64,000 nucleotides of DNA from assembly GCF_963678975.1 (NCBI RefSeq), contig NC_089275.1, positions 12,555,682 through 12,619,681 of the forward strand, in the 5' to 3' direction. This stretch comes from Dysidea avara (taxonomy: Eukaryota; Porifera; Demospongiae; Dictyoceratida; Dysideidae). Shown here one piece after another: positions 46,881 through 59,639 of the stretch. Both the position numbers and the translations under genes were made by a program. Below the pieces are notes generated by a model, which worked only from the letters and a program-made list of their open reading frames with translations, ran no database searches and was not told the origin of the DNA. Positions within the stretch are counted from its first letter, which is position 1. Every line of letters starts with the position of its first letter.

Positions 46881-48789
46881 CACCGCCTATGCTTGTGTTA
46901 CAAAAAATACAGCACTCGGGGGTGTCTTGAGGCAAATACAGCACTCGGCAAAATGTATTAGCCTCTCGACGCCCCCTCATGCTGCACTTTTCATGCACAC
47001 GTGCAGCGGTACTTTAACTATAACATTACTGATTCTGTTGAACACCTCAGATCTGCCAGGGATTGAAAACAAGGAAAGAGAGAGTACCAAGAATTGCAGT
47101 CAGAATTTGATCATCAAGGAATTCCTTGTTTTTATGATATAGTCTATCATTGAAATAAACATTTTAGGCCACTACTAGCCGGTGTCTTTGTCATCATTTA
47201 AGAACTGTGTTAACTATATTCAAAATAAGATTAAGATTTCTAAATCCACCTGTAGAAGGATTTTTGACTTGGCTGCTACTATTTCTATTTCTTCATCAAG
47301 AAGAATTTTCATGGAAAGAGATTGCCCTGAATGGTCGGAAGATGCTTGAATGTTGTCAACTCTATTATTTATTGTACTTACATTTTTGTGTGTTGTGTGT
47401 GTTGCTGTAACTAGTTTTTTTTTCCTTACCACACCCACTTGTGGGTATTCTATTGCCTTCTCTGTGATAGTGTGTGTCCAAGGACTCACTCACTCACTTA
47501 ATTAGTTATAGTTATTTTTGTACATTGTCATTTTTTTTGTTCATCACCAATATGGTTTCTCTCTCTCTTATGTATATTGTATGTCAGTATGTATATTATG
47601 TTTGTATATTGTATCCCAGCCTCTAAGCATTTACACATTGGAAGAAAATCTGATGGTCTCTGCCAATTGGTTGAGACTACATAGGTAAAATAGTTCTTAG
47701 CTATAACGAGTTCCACATGCCGTACGGAAGAAAACTTTGGTGGTAAAAACTGTACCTTATTGCAGAGTTGGGAAAAAAACTTTCGCTAATTTAGCTAAGT
47801 TTTGTGGCAGTGCCCCGGCCCAAACCATGCAAACCTCGTTGGTTTAATGTGCCTTATTAATTAATATGCTTTGTAGTGTGACCTCGAGCATGACTGAAAA
47901 TGTTGACCTTCTGACCATGAATATAAGCTAGCTTATATGGGAGAATCCTAGCCCAGATGACCTTTTGTTAATCTAATGCAAAAAGATTACAATAATTTGA
48001 GTGACTGCACCCGTACATGCACATATCTATTTATGTAGCACTACAGGTAGAATGTTCTAGAATTCATGATAGTCTTTTAAACCTTAAATTAGTACAGTCT
48101 ATGAAGTGAATGTGAAGCCCTCATTTTGTGTAGCTACAGTATAGTTTGAGGCAGCTGAAACATTGGAACACTACAAGGTGTTGTAGCAACCCAGGTTATA
48201 TTAGCCAGCTTGTACATCACTCACACTCCAGCTGTCACTACCATATTTTTTCACCGCTAAATGCAGCAAAAGCTGTAGGCTCTATGGACATTTCTAGAGA
48301 ATACTGACACTGCATATTAAATTTATTACGTCCTGTGGAATCGTTTTTGGCAGTTTTCTTCCCAGTGATGGAGATACAAGCCTTCAAAGAGTATGTTTCA
48401 CTCAAAGAATCTACAAAAAGTACTCTTTACAAATAGTAACTCAAATAGTTGTATTAAACTTTGCTACCACAACATAGTTGTTAAAATTAAAGCAGGTTTT
48501 GTAATCGTCTCCCTCATACACTACTTTTTAACAATATAAGTACTGCTCTATGTTAACACATATTGTCCATGATATTCTTTATCTAAATGTGCATGAGTTA
48601 CTGTGTACCATGTATTACTACTGTGCATTACATGTTACACCATACAGTACAGTAGTGCTGTAATGGAAATTGCACATGCACTTTTTTTTTTGCAAAAAAA
48701 TGTTGTTAATTAATAACTAACCTCACAACCTTCACGGCTGACACCTTGGTAGTATATTTGCTAGGTATAATCTCAAACCCAAAAGTATC

Positions 48790-49700
48790 TTAAGTGCTAC
48801 CCAAAATGCTCTAGTAGGTTGCTACTACTAAATTTTATTATTCAGTGGAATTTCTACCGACTGACTAACTAACTACTGAATAATCCAGACAAGCTTAACA
48901 ATTAATGTATCATACTCCTTCATGTTTACTTTTCACTGACAGTACAAGGTGTCAATTCACAATAGTATATAAGGCTTCCTTGTGCTGCAGCTGACTATCA
49001 TGTGTATAATGGAATTTGTCCATTATTTCCATCACGATTGACAATTAGATTCATTGCAGGGGCATTTCTTGCAGGGGTGGATCCATGGGGTTTCACTGAG
49101 AAACTGGTCAAGTATATTTAGGCAATAAAAATCTTTTCATTGATTTGCAAAGGTATCACAGGCTCAGATCAAAATACTCTAATAGAACAGTCACATTTTG
49201 TGTTTCTTAATAACACTGATTTATTGTAGTTTACTTGTACCAATGGTCTAAAATCATATCTCAAACCTGACATTCCAAATGGCATACATGGATGTCCTTC
49301 AAACTTCACATTGCTCTACCTTGATCTCTACTTTTTAGGCCTGCTCCTGATACTGAACCAGCAATAGTAAGCTTTAATATAACTATAAATTTAAAATGTC
49401 AGCCTAAAGGTTTTTTGGTGAAAATTGTTAACATATTCAATCTCAGAATGCAAAATTTCTTGGGGAAGCATGCCCCCAGATTTAAGTCTGTATGCAACAG
49501 AAAATTTGGACATTTCTCACTAAAATTTCTGAAGCTACTTTTGTACTGTACTGCTATATCACTATAACAGGAGTCATTGTGTAACAGGCCGCTGAAAACA
49601 AAACGTAATGACCACTTCACTTTTCAGTAGCTAATAATGATAGTTGGGATGTGTCATTGTTTGTGTACAAAATATGTCTGTCACCTTTTGATGTGGGTTT
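48790..49700. repeat. Diverged R repeat
   Basis: Landmarks CTACCGACTGACTAACTAAC, CCAGACAAGCTTAAC, and at the far end AAACGTAATGACCACTTCAC and TTTTCAG match the order in the R repeats at 26.2-28.5 kb. A GGGGTGGATCCATGGGG scrap at 49074 and the dispersed motif at 49167-49193 interrupt it, suggesting a nested MITE. Confidence 0.45.
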
Positions 49701-50718
49701 ACTGGATATACCAGTAATTACAAAATGTTGAAATAACTGTAGGAATTTTTTAAAGTTTCATCAGGGATCATAATATTATATAGAAATAAAAAACAATGAA
49801 AAAGGGAGGTGCCTGTATAGTAAATTTATCATCCTTAGGATTAAATGTTCACTACAGATGAAGTTTCAGTCAAAACTGTCACCAAATTCATTCACAGAAT
49901 GCTATTTTTCAAAATTTCTCAGGAATCATGCTGGCTTCCAGACGACCCTATATAGAATGCTCATGCTTTACATTTCACAGAGTGTGCACACTGTGCAGAA
50001 ACTTCTACCAGTTCAGTATATACTAGCAAAATCCTAGATCTTCACTACCCTGTGTGTTTGTACCTTCATACTACTTACACAGCAAAGATAGTGTTCCAAT
50101 ACTACCTATTCTAACCCCCCCAAAAAGAAGGTTTGTTTTGTCTTTATTCAGTATTGAATAACTATTTTAAAAAACTCACTATAACAAGACAAAACAAACC
50201 TCAAATCTATAAATGACTCCATTGTTATTAACTATTTGGGGCTGTGGTCTGTTTTTGTTTGAGCCAAGGTAGACGTTTTGGACTATTAGTTCCAACACCT
50301 AAACATTGACAAAATAAATATATACAGTCAGTATTTGTGTATGAATTATGCTGTGTTATTTCTGTTATCTTAATACCTGTGTGCCAGTTAAATTGCAAGA
50401 TAAGTGGTTATAAATGAAGTATATTTATATGTATGCAAGGGTGAACAATTCACAAAGACCAATATCAACTACTCTAATTCCAAAATACCCTAATAGAACA
50501 CTCAATTCTTCTGTTTAAACAAATATTGTACTATTATCTCCTCTACACAGGTACCAGGCTATAGTGATATACAAGACAGTTTATTACCCCTTCTTTTCTT
50601 TCTACCAGTCAGAGCTGTTATGTACATGATTAGGTCTACATATAATTATTATGTAATAAATAATTTTACAAGAAGTCCTGATATTTGGTATTACATATTA
50701 TTCTGATGTGTTGTGTCA

Positions 50719-50784
50719 GTCTAACTAGACCATAGTAACTGTCTAACTAGACCATAGTAACTGTCTAACTAGACCATAGTAACT
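50719..50784. repeat. Three perfect 22-bp tandem repeats
   Basis: GTCTAACTAGACCATAGTAA plus CT, three exact copies. Confidence 0.95.
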
Positions 50785-50906
50785 GTACACATGTTCACAT
50801 GTAACTTATGCATGTATGTTGTGAGATTGCATGCAACTTGCATTGCACATACCAGCATACCATTCTCCATATGTTTTACTCATTTCTGTTGCTATTGTAT
50901 TTGTAG

Positions 50907-52794
50907 GTTGGAATTGGAGTCTTATGAAATGACTGAAAAGGTTTTAAATGGGTCCCAGATACAGGTAGAGCACTTGTGAGTGTCGATCATGTTCACTACA
51001 TGCTTGTTTATACATATGTATGTACTAACAGTATAGTAGAAAACGTTGCCACTTCTATTCCAAACCTGATCTCAATATTAAGATGGTCTTGTTGGAAAGG
51101 TTACATGTGTACTTGCTAGGAGTCACCACTATAACAAGGTGGTCTTATTAAAGAAGTGACTATCCCCAGGAGAATTTGCCTACACTTACAAAGTGCTGTA
51201 CACTTGGTGAGTGAGCAATGCACATGTTGTGTAGTATGTGTGAGCATGTTGGGCGTATTTGTGTGTACACATAATGTAATCATGCTGTATTCTTCTTAGG
51301 ATGACTTTTTCCATTGTTATGGTGATCTGAATGTGATGGGGAAGGTTAGGACAGACACTAAAGACAACAAGTCACAAGTGTAGTTGTTTGTAATTACAAG
51401 CTGTTCTTCTGGAAGTGAGCAAACAGCCAGTATGTCTTGTTAATTTATGTAGCTACCAGTATTGTTGTAAACATTTTTCCAAATTTGTCAACCATTCAAC
51501 AAACCACTTGTACTTGTATGGTGCTTAGTACTGTAGGACCTCAATCATCCAAACAGTATAAGAGACTGTTCTGTTAGAGTATTATGTCAACTGCTGTATG
51601 TTTTGTTAAATGTTCTAATAACTAATAGAACTATGTGTATTAAATGAATGGGCTTCATTTATCACAACAATTGTGTATTTGAGGCTAAATTGGCACACAT
51701 GTGTTAGGATAGTGGAGGTCTAACTGTACAAGCTCCTAATGACATGGTGGGGCCTTATCCCATCCGCTAGTTATCCAATATTCCATTTATCAATTCAAAT
51801 AATTGGTCTGTTTTGAAGATTATTACAGTAAATTGTACGTAGTTGTTCTTTCATCCATTTCTGAACACATTATTTCAGAATTAAGTGCATTTATCCAAAC
51901 ACAAGTTGGTCAAGTCACCTATTCACATTATTAAGAATATCGGATTTGCTATACTGCATCCTTGTATGTAGTCACAGTAAAGCCGTCTTAAAAAAAAAAA
52001 AAATCTTGGTACCTGCTCTCATTGCTGTATCCTGATGTACTGTACTAAATTAGTGCCAAAGTCATCAGTAGTGGGTGCCTGTTGATTGACAAGAAAATAT
52101 CTGTCCTTTTATATAGGGACATACAATAAGGCATCAGAAAGTCAATGAAGCAGGAATAAGAAGCTTGAAACTACAAGTGCTCTAGTTGAATCACTGCAAG
52201 CACAAAACACACATTAATTCATGGCTTGTACCACAGGTACCATCACTTTCTATGTCACAAATTTGTTGCAGCAATTCCTTTCTGAAGACTAACTAGTTTT
52301 GCTGCATTTCTTTTTTCCACTGATTTATTCACAGACTTGTTTGTAATTTGTTATTGGCTTCCTAAGATCAATGTGGACTGCCACCAAGTAATGGCTACCA
52401 CCTTATCAGGGAGTTCAATAATTAGTGTGTACAGTAGTAATTGGCTTAGTATGCATATACTCTTCATGTGGCAATGTGTAATACCTTATAAATGTCCACA
52501 CAATTTTTTTTGGCATTTCTGTAAAAACACACTATTGTGGCACACTGGCTTCTTTGGCTTCACAACACACTATTGTGTGTATTTATGTATTTTTAATTTA
52601 GTTGAATGTTACACATTTTCCAATAGGTGAACTATGCTCATAATGATGCTAGTTGTGTTGAGAAAGTGAAGGAGTTATATGAAGTGATGGGGACAACAGT
52701 TATCAAAAACTTAGTAAACTGGTGGACCAGTGTGGCCAGTGGTTACCTCCATTTCCTAGAGTATATGGAGATACTGTATAAGAAAAATGTCTAA
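50907..52794 (+). pseudogene. Diverged FPPS-like copy, C-terminal exons
   Basis: Three exon-like blocks follow FPPS order. 50907-50964 ends in KVLNGSQIQ but needs a frameshift to join the GIDG part. 51300-51383 reads DDFFHCYGDLNVMGKVRTD, TKDNK, equivalent to the second aspartate-rich block; it keeps the leading DD but has H at the fifth position. It is followed by a frameshift and a stop within the CSWLV-equivalent (a CSCL remnant near 51380-51393). 52627-52794 reads VNYAHNDASCVEKVKELYEV and runs open to a TAA, 55 codons, with an AG acceptor at 52625-52626. This paralog is more distant from the 21-31-kb copies than they are from the 62-kb copy. N-terminal exons were not recognised upstream. 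The disruptions indicate a pseudogene. Confidence 0.62.
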
Positions 52795-52863
52795 TTGTAT
52801 ATAAGATCTATTACCCTATTATATCTAATGGTGCAAACTTTGGTGACAATTATCAGTTTATCA

Positions 52864-53516
52864 CATAGGCGGATCTGGAAGGCATTGTCTGGGGGGACCA
52901 AGGGGGGGCAAGAAAATTTAGTGCCAACAGTGTTTGTTCCACTAAGTGAAATTCTAGTACACAAGTTATGTTCAGTTGCATAACTTTATTCAGCATAGCT
53001 GGATGAATGATAGACATATAGTTTTAAGACTGTAGTTAGAGAAAAAATTTTAAAATTAGACTTTCTAGGTTTGAATTTGGGAGCATTTTTGATAGCATTT
53101 AGCTAACGAAGTGCATGCTTGCAATGCATAAAAAGATTAGTTAGCCTATCCTGAGATAAAACCTGTTTGATGGTAGAGTGTACTAAATCAAAAATAAGGT
53201 GTAGCTAGTATTGTTATAATGACATTAGAATCGTGACTGTTCTATTAGAGTAGTGACTGCTCTATTAGAGTATCTCGATCTCATCACAAAAATTCAAACT
53301 TATTTGCCTCACCTTCTTTACAATGTACAGCATAACTGTAAAGTACATTTATAACTGTTGTCTTCTATTTGCACATTGGCTTTCTATACTTCTGAATACA
53401 GTGTGAATACATGATTCCAGTTTCTGGTATCAGTATAGTAGTGTGAGCCCAAGGGAGGCAAGAGAAGTGCCAGGGGGGGCACAGCACCCCTTGGCCCCCC
53501 CTCAGATCCGCCTATG
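52864..53516. mobile_element. MITE, GGCGGATC family, tandem copy 1
   Basis: 653 bp, ends CATAGGCGGATCTGG and CAGATCCGCCTATG, with GGGGGGGCA-rich subterminal parts. Contains two reversed copies of the dispersed motif at 53231-53283. No coding content. Confidence 0.85.
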
Positions 53517-53518
53517 GA

Positions 53519-54175
53519 CATAGGCGGATCTAGGAGGCACTGTCAGGGGGGGCCAAGGGGGGGCAAAAAGTTTTAGTGTACAACAGTGTCTATCCCATGC
53601 ACTAAGAGGAATTCTAGTACACAGGTTATACTCAGTTGCATAACTATATTCAGTATAGCTGGATGAATGATAGACATACAATTGTAAGATTGTAGTTAGG
53701 GAAAATTTTAAAAATTAGACCTCCTAGGTTTGGATTTGGGAGCATTTTTGGTAACATTTAGCTAAAAAGTGTATGCTTGCAATGTATATAAAGATTAGTT
53801 AGCCTATCTGAGATAAAACCTGTTTGATGGTAAAGTGTGCTAAATCAAAATAGCTATAAAGGTGTACGTAGCTAGTATTGTTATAATGACATTAGAATTG
53901 TGACTGTTGTATTAGAGTATGACTGCTCTATTAGAGTATCTCGATCTTGGCACAAAAACTTAAACTTACTTTCTTTACAGTGTACAGTATAACTGTAAAG
54001 TACATTTATAACTGTTGTCTTCTATTTGTCCATTGCCTTTCTATACTTCTGAATACAGTGTGAATGCATGATTCCACGGTTTCTAGTATCAATATAGTAC
54101 TGTGAATCCAAGGGGGGGCAAGGGAAGGGCCAGGGGGGGCACAGCACCCCTTGGCCCCCCTCAGATCCGCCTATG
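53519..54175. mobile_element. MITE, GGCGGATC family, tandem copy 2
   Basis: 657 bp, same orientation as copy 1, separated by only GA. Roughly nine in ten bases match copy 1, with small indels, including the double motif at 53896-53947. The near absence of spacer suggests tandem duplication or insertion of one copy at the edge of the other. Confidence 0.85.
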
Positions 54176-54179
54176 CGTA

Positions 54180-55400
54180 TACATGTCTGATTTCTGCAAG
54201 TTATACTATAAGAATTCCCTATAATTATAGGATACCTATATAGCTAGGTATGTTGATTATATTAATAGGCATATTATAGGATTAACAGCATAGTGCAATG
54301 AACAAGATCTTTATTTGCATGGTCATACATGTAGTGTTGCAGTACTAAGTTGTAGACCTTTCATCAGTGTAACTGAGAATCTACGTAAATGCACTTCATG
54401 TATGCATCCATGTAAAGTAATATATTATTGTTAGCAGCAAAAATAATTTAACTATTGTAGATGAAGAAATAATAATGTTATTGTATTATAAGCATCACAG
54501 ACACAATCCCAAAGCACAAACAAAAATAATTTTGATAAACTGAGCAATGTACAAGATTGACACATACATATTCCAAATAGCCACTAAGGATTACATCCAT
54601 GCATAACTTCTTGACATTTGGTAGCTACAAAGGTTGATTGAGTACAGTAGACAGTAATCCTGCAGTAGCACCAAAGTGGTCTGTGGATTCAAACTTTTAA
54701 AGAAATACAAATTAAATAGTCCTATATATCACTAATAGCTGAATATCTCCAGACAAAATTCAGATTTCCGCTTCAGAATGTACTGAGTTGCAGGCTTCTA
54801 CTTACCTACATACCTTATGTAGTACAAATAGAAGGAAAAATTAGGAATTTTAAGCTGGATTAGTCAAAGAACAAAAAAGCAGGGAAACTTAAAATTAATG
54901 TTCTATTAGAGTAATTTTAAAACTTTATTTGAGTTATATACATGGAAAAGCAATACATGCACATGTCTCACATTGCCACTTGCCAGGCATATTATGTGCC
55001 ATGCACTATATAATTTACAACGCTGTTTGTAATTATGGTTGAAGGACACGTGCATGCGTATGTGATGATTGTGATCAAGCTAGTTTTTAAGGTAAATAAA
55101 ACCAAGCTGCATGTGTTTATTTGTAATGCTGGCCCTATCTATCCACATATTTAACAGTTCATCTAAGAAATATACTTTTATCCTCCCACACAAAGTACAA
55201 TAATATGGGTGCATGTGCTTGCAGGATATGTTCAAACAAAATGGTAACAGAAGGTGGCATGGATTCAAAAGAAAGATTGATGTGCCGTTCCTAAACACAC
55301 AATAACCCTCCTTCACACCATAACGGTAATGCAAATTTATGCATTCTGCAATTTCGCAGTACTGCAAATTATGCAGTAGACCATTAGGCCAATTGTAGTG
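54180..55400. other. Unassigned, with a fragment of palindromic MITE
   Basis: AAAAATTAGGAATTTTAAGC at 54836 matches the ends of the 23218 MITE family. The dispersed motif occurs at 54896-54916. No gene. Confidence 0.35.
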
Positions 55401-55404
55401 CACT

Positions 55405-55800
55405 TTGCATTTTGTATTTATAATCTTACTAGCAATGGTAGGATTCGATTGTGGGTATCCACCCTAATCATAACCTGAAACCGTAAATGCTATGTGGAAA
55501 CCCCTTGCTAAGAGTCTTGTAATTTGACATACTCACTTGATGGGAACTAGTATAATTATAGCTAAGCACCACTGAAGTAGTTTTCTCGTTGTCTACGTGC
55601 GCCTCCAGTTTGCATATTGGATTCTAACTGGCGCACACTCCCTGACAGATCGATAGTATGGGTGGACATATCTGAAATACAAATGGTTAGCTAGCTAGTG
55701 GCTGATCCACTCGCAGCTGCTCGCTGGTGGACTGTGTTTGAAAGCTGTTGGAATCGGAATGATGGCACTGACTGGTTAGTTGTTACTGCTGTTGCGTAGA
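55405..55800. repeat. Interspersed repeat related to 19660-20170
   Basis: Same ordered words as listed for 19660-20170. Contains a CpG-bearing segment at 55580-55660. Confidence 0.45.
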
Positions 55801-57510
55801 CGTGAGTGAGGGGTTCGCAACTCTAGGAATCACATGAATTGTGGAATAATGTTAGTTTCAGTGTTTTGGATTTGCACGAGAGGCGATGCATGCAATAGTG
55901 ATGATCTAGCGATATCCTCATGGAATGCCACAGTTCAGCTTATTATGCTGTTATGGTGGAATTATATTTAGTATGGTGCGGGAATTATATTATGGAAATT
56001 ATATAGTACTAGACAGTAGGAAGAGCTAAGAAATATGCATCATATACAATTAGAACAACAATACTTCAGCTACCACTACACTAACTATTTATGATGACAC
56101 CAGGAGTTCACGGGCTTATGAACTCCTGATGACACTAACTACTTATAACCATCTAACCAAAGTCCAAGTCATCTTCTGAGCAAAGAGTATAATGTCTGTG
56201 GTATGATCAGCATTGGAGTGTAGAGTTTATAGGACAAATGGCAGTCAAATGCTAAAAGTCTCACAAACCAGAGGGAGGAAATTCCCCAGTTGGCAGGTCA
56301 ACAAGGTATAGTTTTAGTAGGCATTCCAGCCTGATTTTAAATTTTGGAAAAATGGACTTTTCTATGCTCAATATAGCATTAATTGCCAATCTCAGAAATT
56401 GGGTTGGAATTGGCTACTTTGGCATGCATGGTGCTTTAAAACAGAAAAAGGTATATTTTCTCTGGAGCTCCCCATAAAAATTGCACAATTGAATTAGGAA
56501 GCCATCTAGTAACGATGGTCTTGAAATCAATTTGTTTGTACATGGAGGGTAACTTCAGGGTTTATTGGATCTCAGTGATCTATGTATGCATGCTTTATGG
56601 TGAGCAAGTATGTTTTGCCTACTGCATACTTGTCAATACAATGGTATATATACACATAGGCAAGTGGCTATATATATATATATATCTCAAGTCCACCTTC
56701 GGTATTGTTGCATCATTATGACACCTCCACTTAAGTTGTTTACCTTTATAAGTTGTTAACTTCATCTTTTTTATGGAGTTGTGGTTTCAATTATGGCATT
56801 GTTATGTCAACTTTGAAGTAGCTTGAGTTGGTGACTCAACCATCAGAAAATTGTTGTGTAGCTGAAGATGGCTAACCCGAACAAAGTAACTACGCACTTT
56901 AAAATAAGCACCAGTGAATACCTTCCGTATGACAGTACATTTTTTAAAGTTTCAAAGATCAAAGTTTTACATGGTAAATATTGTTAGCAGTTGTTTGTCA
57001 GAAGACATTCTTTCCAATGTGCTACCAGACTCATTATTCCAGTGTAAACTGTACTGCTTTACATGTGTACAATAATCTGGCTACTTGAAAATGATCAGGC
57101 ACTGGAGACTTGGTAATAGTCTGACTCCTAAAGCAACTCTAAGCATGTGAATTGCGCAATGTGGAGTCTATGGAATTTTTGATCTGGAAGGTCCAAGGCT
57201 GTAGTGCATGAATACAACAAGGGTGCTACTAAGGACCTGAGGATTTATACAGTGAACTTCACAGACTCCACATTGTGCCTGTATAACTGCTTTAGACTCT
57301 CTCTTATATACTTACCTCTTTCCATGAATGTTTCTGAAGAAGCACCAGCAAAATGTATCTGGATTTTCATAATAATACTATATAGTATCCATGCATGCTC
57401 CTGCATGTGACAATATTAAGCACTCCTATTATATCACCGCACTTTAGGAATGTATGTTCATTGGATAAACCTAGATTTTGAGCTTATGATATATATCTAA
57501 TCCGATATAC
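55800..57510. other. Unassigned stretch
   Basis: A small inverted repeat around 56104-56130 (AGGAGTTCA...TGAACTCCT) and an (AT)n tract at 56671-56688. The reverse-paired CACATTGTGC/GCGCAATGTGGAGTCT words near 57155-57275 suggest a decayed hairpin. No supported gene. Confidence 0.35.
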
Positions 57511-57511
57511 A

Positions 57512-57846
57512 TCTAATCCTAAACAGCCAAACTGTAAAAAAAGAGTGCAGCCCTCAATAAGGCTATGGTGAAAAAAGATGTGAAATCCAAGGTGGCGGCC
57601 AAGAAATGGCTGTGATGGTAGGTTAATGGTAAAAAATTTAATAACGACAATTCAGGTGAATTTGGTGCTACTTGGTCTTAGCACAAAATTCACCTGAATT
57701 GTTGTTATTAAAATTTTTACCATTAACCTACCATCAGTCCATCACAGCCATTTCTTGGCCGCCATCTTGGATTTCACATCTTTTTTCATCATAGCCTTTT
57801 TTGAGGGCCGCACTCTTTTTTTACAGCTTGGCTGTTTTGGATTAGA
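57512..57846. mobile_element. 335-bp palindromic MITE
   Basis: Arms of about 160 bases: TCTAATCCTAAACAGCC at the left, GGCTGTTTTGGATTAGA at the right; centre near 57680 (GCTACTTGGTCTTAGC). Arms include AAGTGGCGGCCAAGAAATGG-like sequence inverted on the other side. The TIR resembles that of 11557-12804. Confidence 0.85.
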
Positions 57847-58029
57847 TTTCACTTCTTTTTGTATTTGTATACCCCAAAGATAGGCCAGCTTTGGGGCTTT
57901 TTTTAACCTATCTTTTTTTTTCTTTCTTTTCCACAGGAAGAAGAAAAGATGAAGCAGATGAATATATACTTTAAATATTTCTGATTTTATAAATAAATGT
58001 ACAAATTATATATATAATGCATATATTTA

Positions 58030-58735
58030 TTACAGAACTCTACATGGTGGTTTCTTTGTAACTGAACACTCTACAAGGTGAGTCCTTCTAGCTGATCTCT
58101 CTATAGGGTGAATTGTTTGTAACCGAACTATCTACAAGGTAACTTCTTCTAGCTGATCTCTCTACAGGATGATTTGTTTGTAGCTGAACTCTCTACAAGG
58201 TAACTTCTTCTAGCTGATGTCTCTACAGGGTCACTAGTTAGTATAATGCATATATTTATTACAGAACTCTACATGGTGGTTTCTTTGTAACTGAACACTC
58301 TACAAGGTGAGTCCTTCTAGTTGATCTCTCTATAGGATGAATTGTTTGTAACCGAACTATCTACAAGGTGATTTCTTCTATAGCTGACCTTTCTGCAGGG
58401 TAATTTGTTTGTAGCTGAAATCTCTACAGGTGATTTGTTTGCAGCTGAACTCTCTACATGATGATTTCTTTGTAGCTGAACTCTGTACAGGGTAATTTCT
58501 TCTAGCTGATTCCTCTACAGGGCGATTTGTTTGTAGCTGAACTCTCTACATGGTGGTTTCTTTGTAGCTGAACTCTCTCTACAAGGTAAGTTCTTCTAGC
58601 TGAACTACGTAGTTGAACTCCCTACAAGATAACTTCTTCTAGATGATCTCTCTGCAGGGTGAATTGTTTGTAGCTTATCTCTATACAGGTTACTAGTTTC
58701 TAGCTGATCTTTTGAATTCTTTTCAGGGTGACTAC
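58030..58735. repeat. Minisatellite, units of 30-35 bp (AGCTGAACTCTCTACAAGGT)
   Basis: About 20 units alternating between GATTTGTTTGTAGCTGAACT and TTCTTCTAGCTGATCTCTCT types. A higher-order repeat of about 233 bases is visible: ATGCATATATTTATTACAGA at 58017 recurs at 58250 with the following units in the same order. Ends run into the dispersed motif remnant at 58722-58758. Confidence 0.85.
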
Positions 58736-58759
58736 TCTATATAGTATCTCGATCTCACA

Positions 58760-59600
58760 CTTGCTACACCAAGTTTGATTTCGTGTTATAACTCCGTGGC
58801 TTCAAATCTGATTCTTCTACACCATTGAAGATCCTTTCTAAGATGATTACTCCATCTGTACAGCGAATTCCAAAGCATTATCCCAAGCGGTTTTCTGATG
58901 GGCGTGGAAAGTAGTGGTCTTTTTATTACTTAAACTTGATTGCATAATTCTTACACACTGTTGGTTTTTTTCGTTGTATCTTCTTGGTTTTTAGCTCGAT
59001 TTCTTTCAAACCACAAAAGATTTAAGGTTCAATAGTTAACCTATTCATCCACCGATTTTCAGCTTCTTCCCGTAAGCGGTTTACCCTGTAGGCGTGACAA
59101 CATATTGGTGTTATTTTTTGTGAATAATCGCTAATAACTCTTTGCCTGTTTATCGTATTCCAGCCAAAGTTGGTACAGAGATGCGCCTTTCCCCCTTCTG
59201 TGTGCCAAAGTTCAGGGCAATCGGATATTGCATTCGCGTTTTATAGCGGTTTTTGTAAGTGTACGAAAAGAGGAAGAAAAATAAGAAGAAAAAACGAAGA
59301 AACGATACCTATGTTTGAAGTCGCATATCTCGGGAACGTTTGAAGCGAATTCGCTCAAATTTGGAATGTGGAGTACTGAAGTTGGCAGGAGTGTCCACAG
59401 CAAAAATTGTCTTGTTTCATCCAGGAAGCACAGAGCTATGGAGGTGCGAAAATTGCATATCCGTTCTTCCTGTCAATTTACTCACAGGTGTTGCGCGCCG
59501 GCTTCTTGGGCCGCATGACACACTACCGTGTGTCTTGATCATATCTGAAATCATGGACCCAAACAGCCTACTGCATGTACATAGAAAATCACTCATATTA
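58760..59600. repeat. Interspersed repeat (GCGCCGGCTTCTTGGGCCGC type)
   Basis: A CpG-bearing stretch ending GGCCGCATGACACACTACCG, TGTGTCTTGATC. I remember this ending as a very common repeat in Amphimedon-type sponge DNA; that cannot be checked here. Overlapping open frames in several phases without domains argue against a gene. Confidence 0.45.
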
Positions 59601-59639
59601 AATTACCTCTGTGTGTGGTGTTGTGTAGTGTAACACGAG

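Noticed and set aside
50719-50784. Possible CRISPR-like array
   Set aside because: Direct tandem repeats without spacers, in a eukaryotic genome.
58030-58735. Possible CRISPR or regulatory array
   Set aside because: Units are contiguous and degenerate, as in a minisatellite.
59212-59633. Overlapping frames near the GCGCCGGCTTC repeat
   Set aside because: Three competing frames in a recognised interspersed repeat; no domain.
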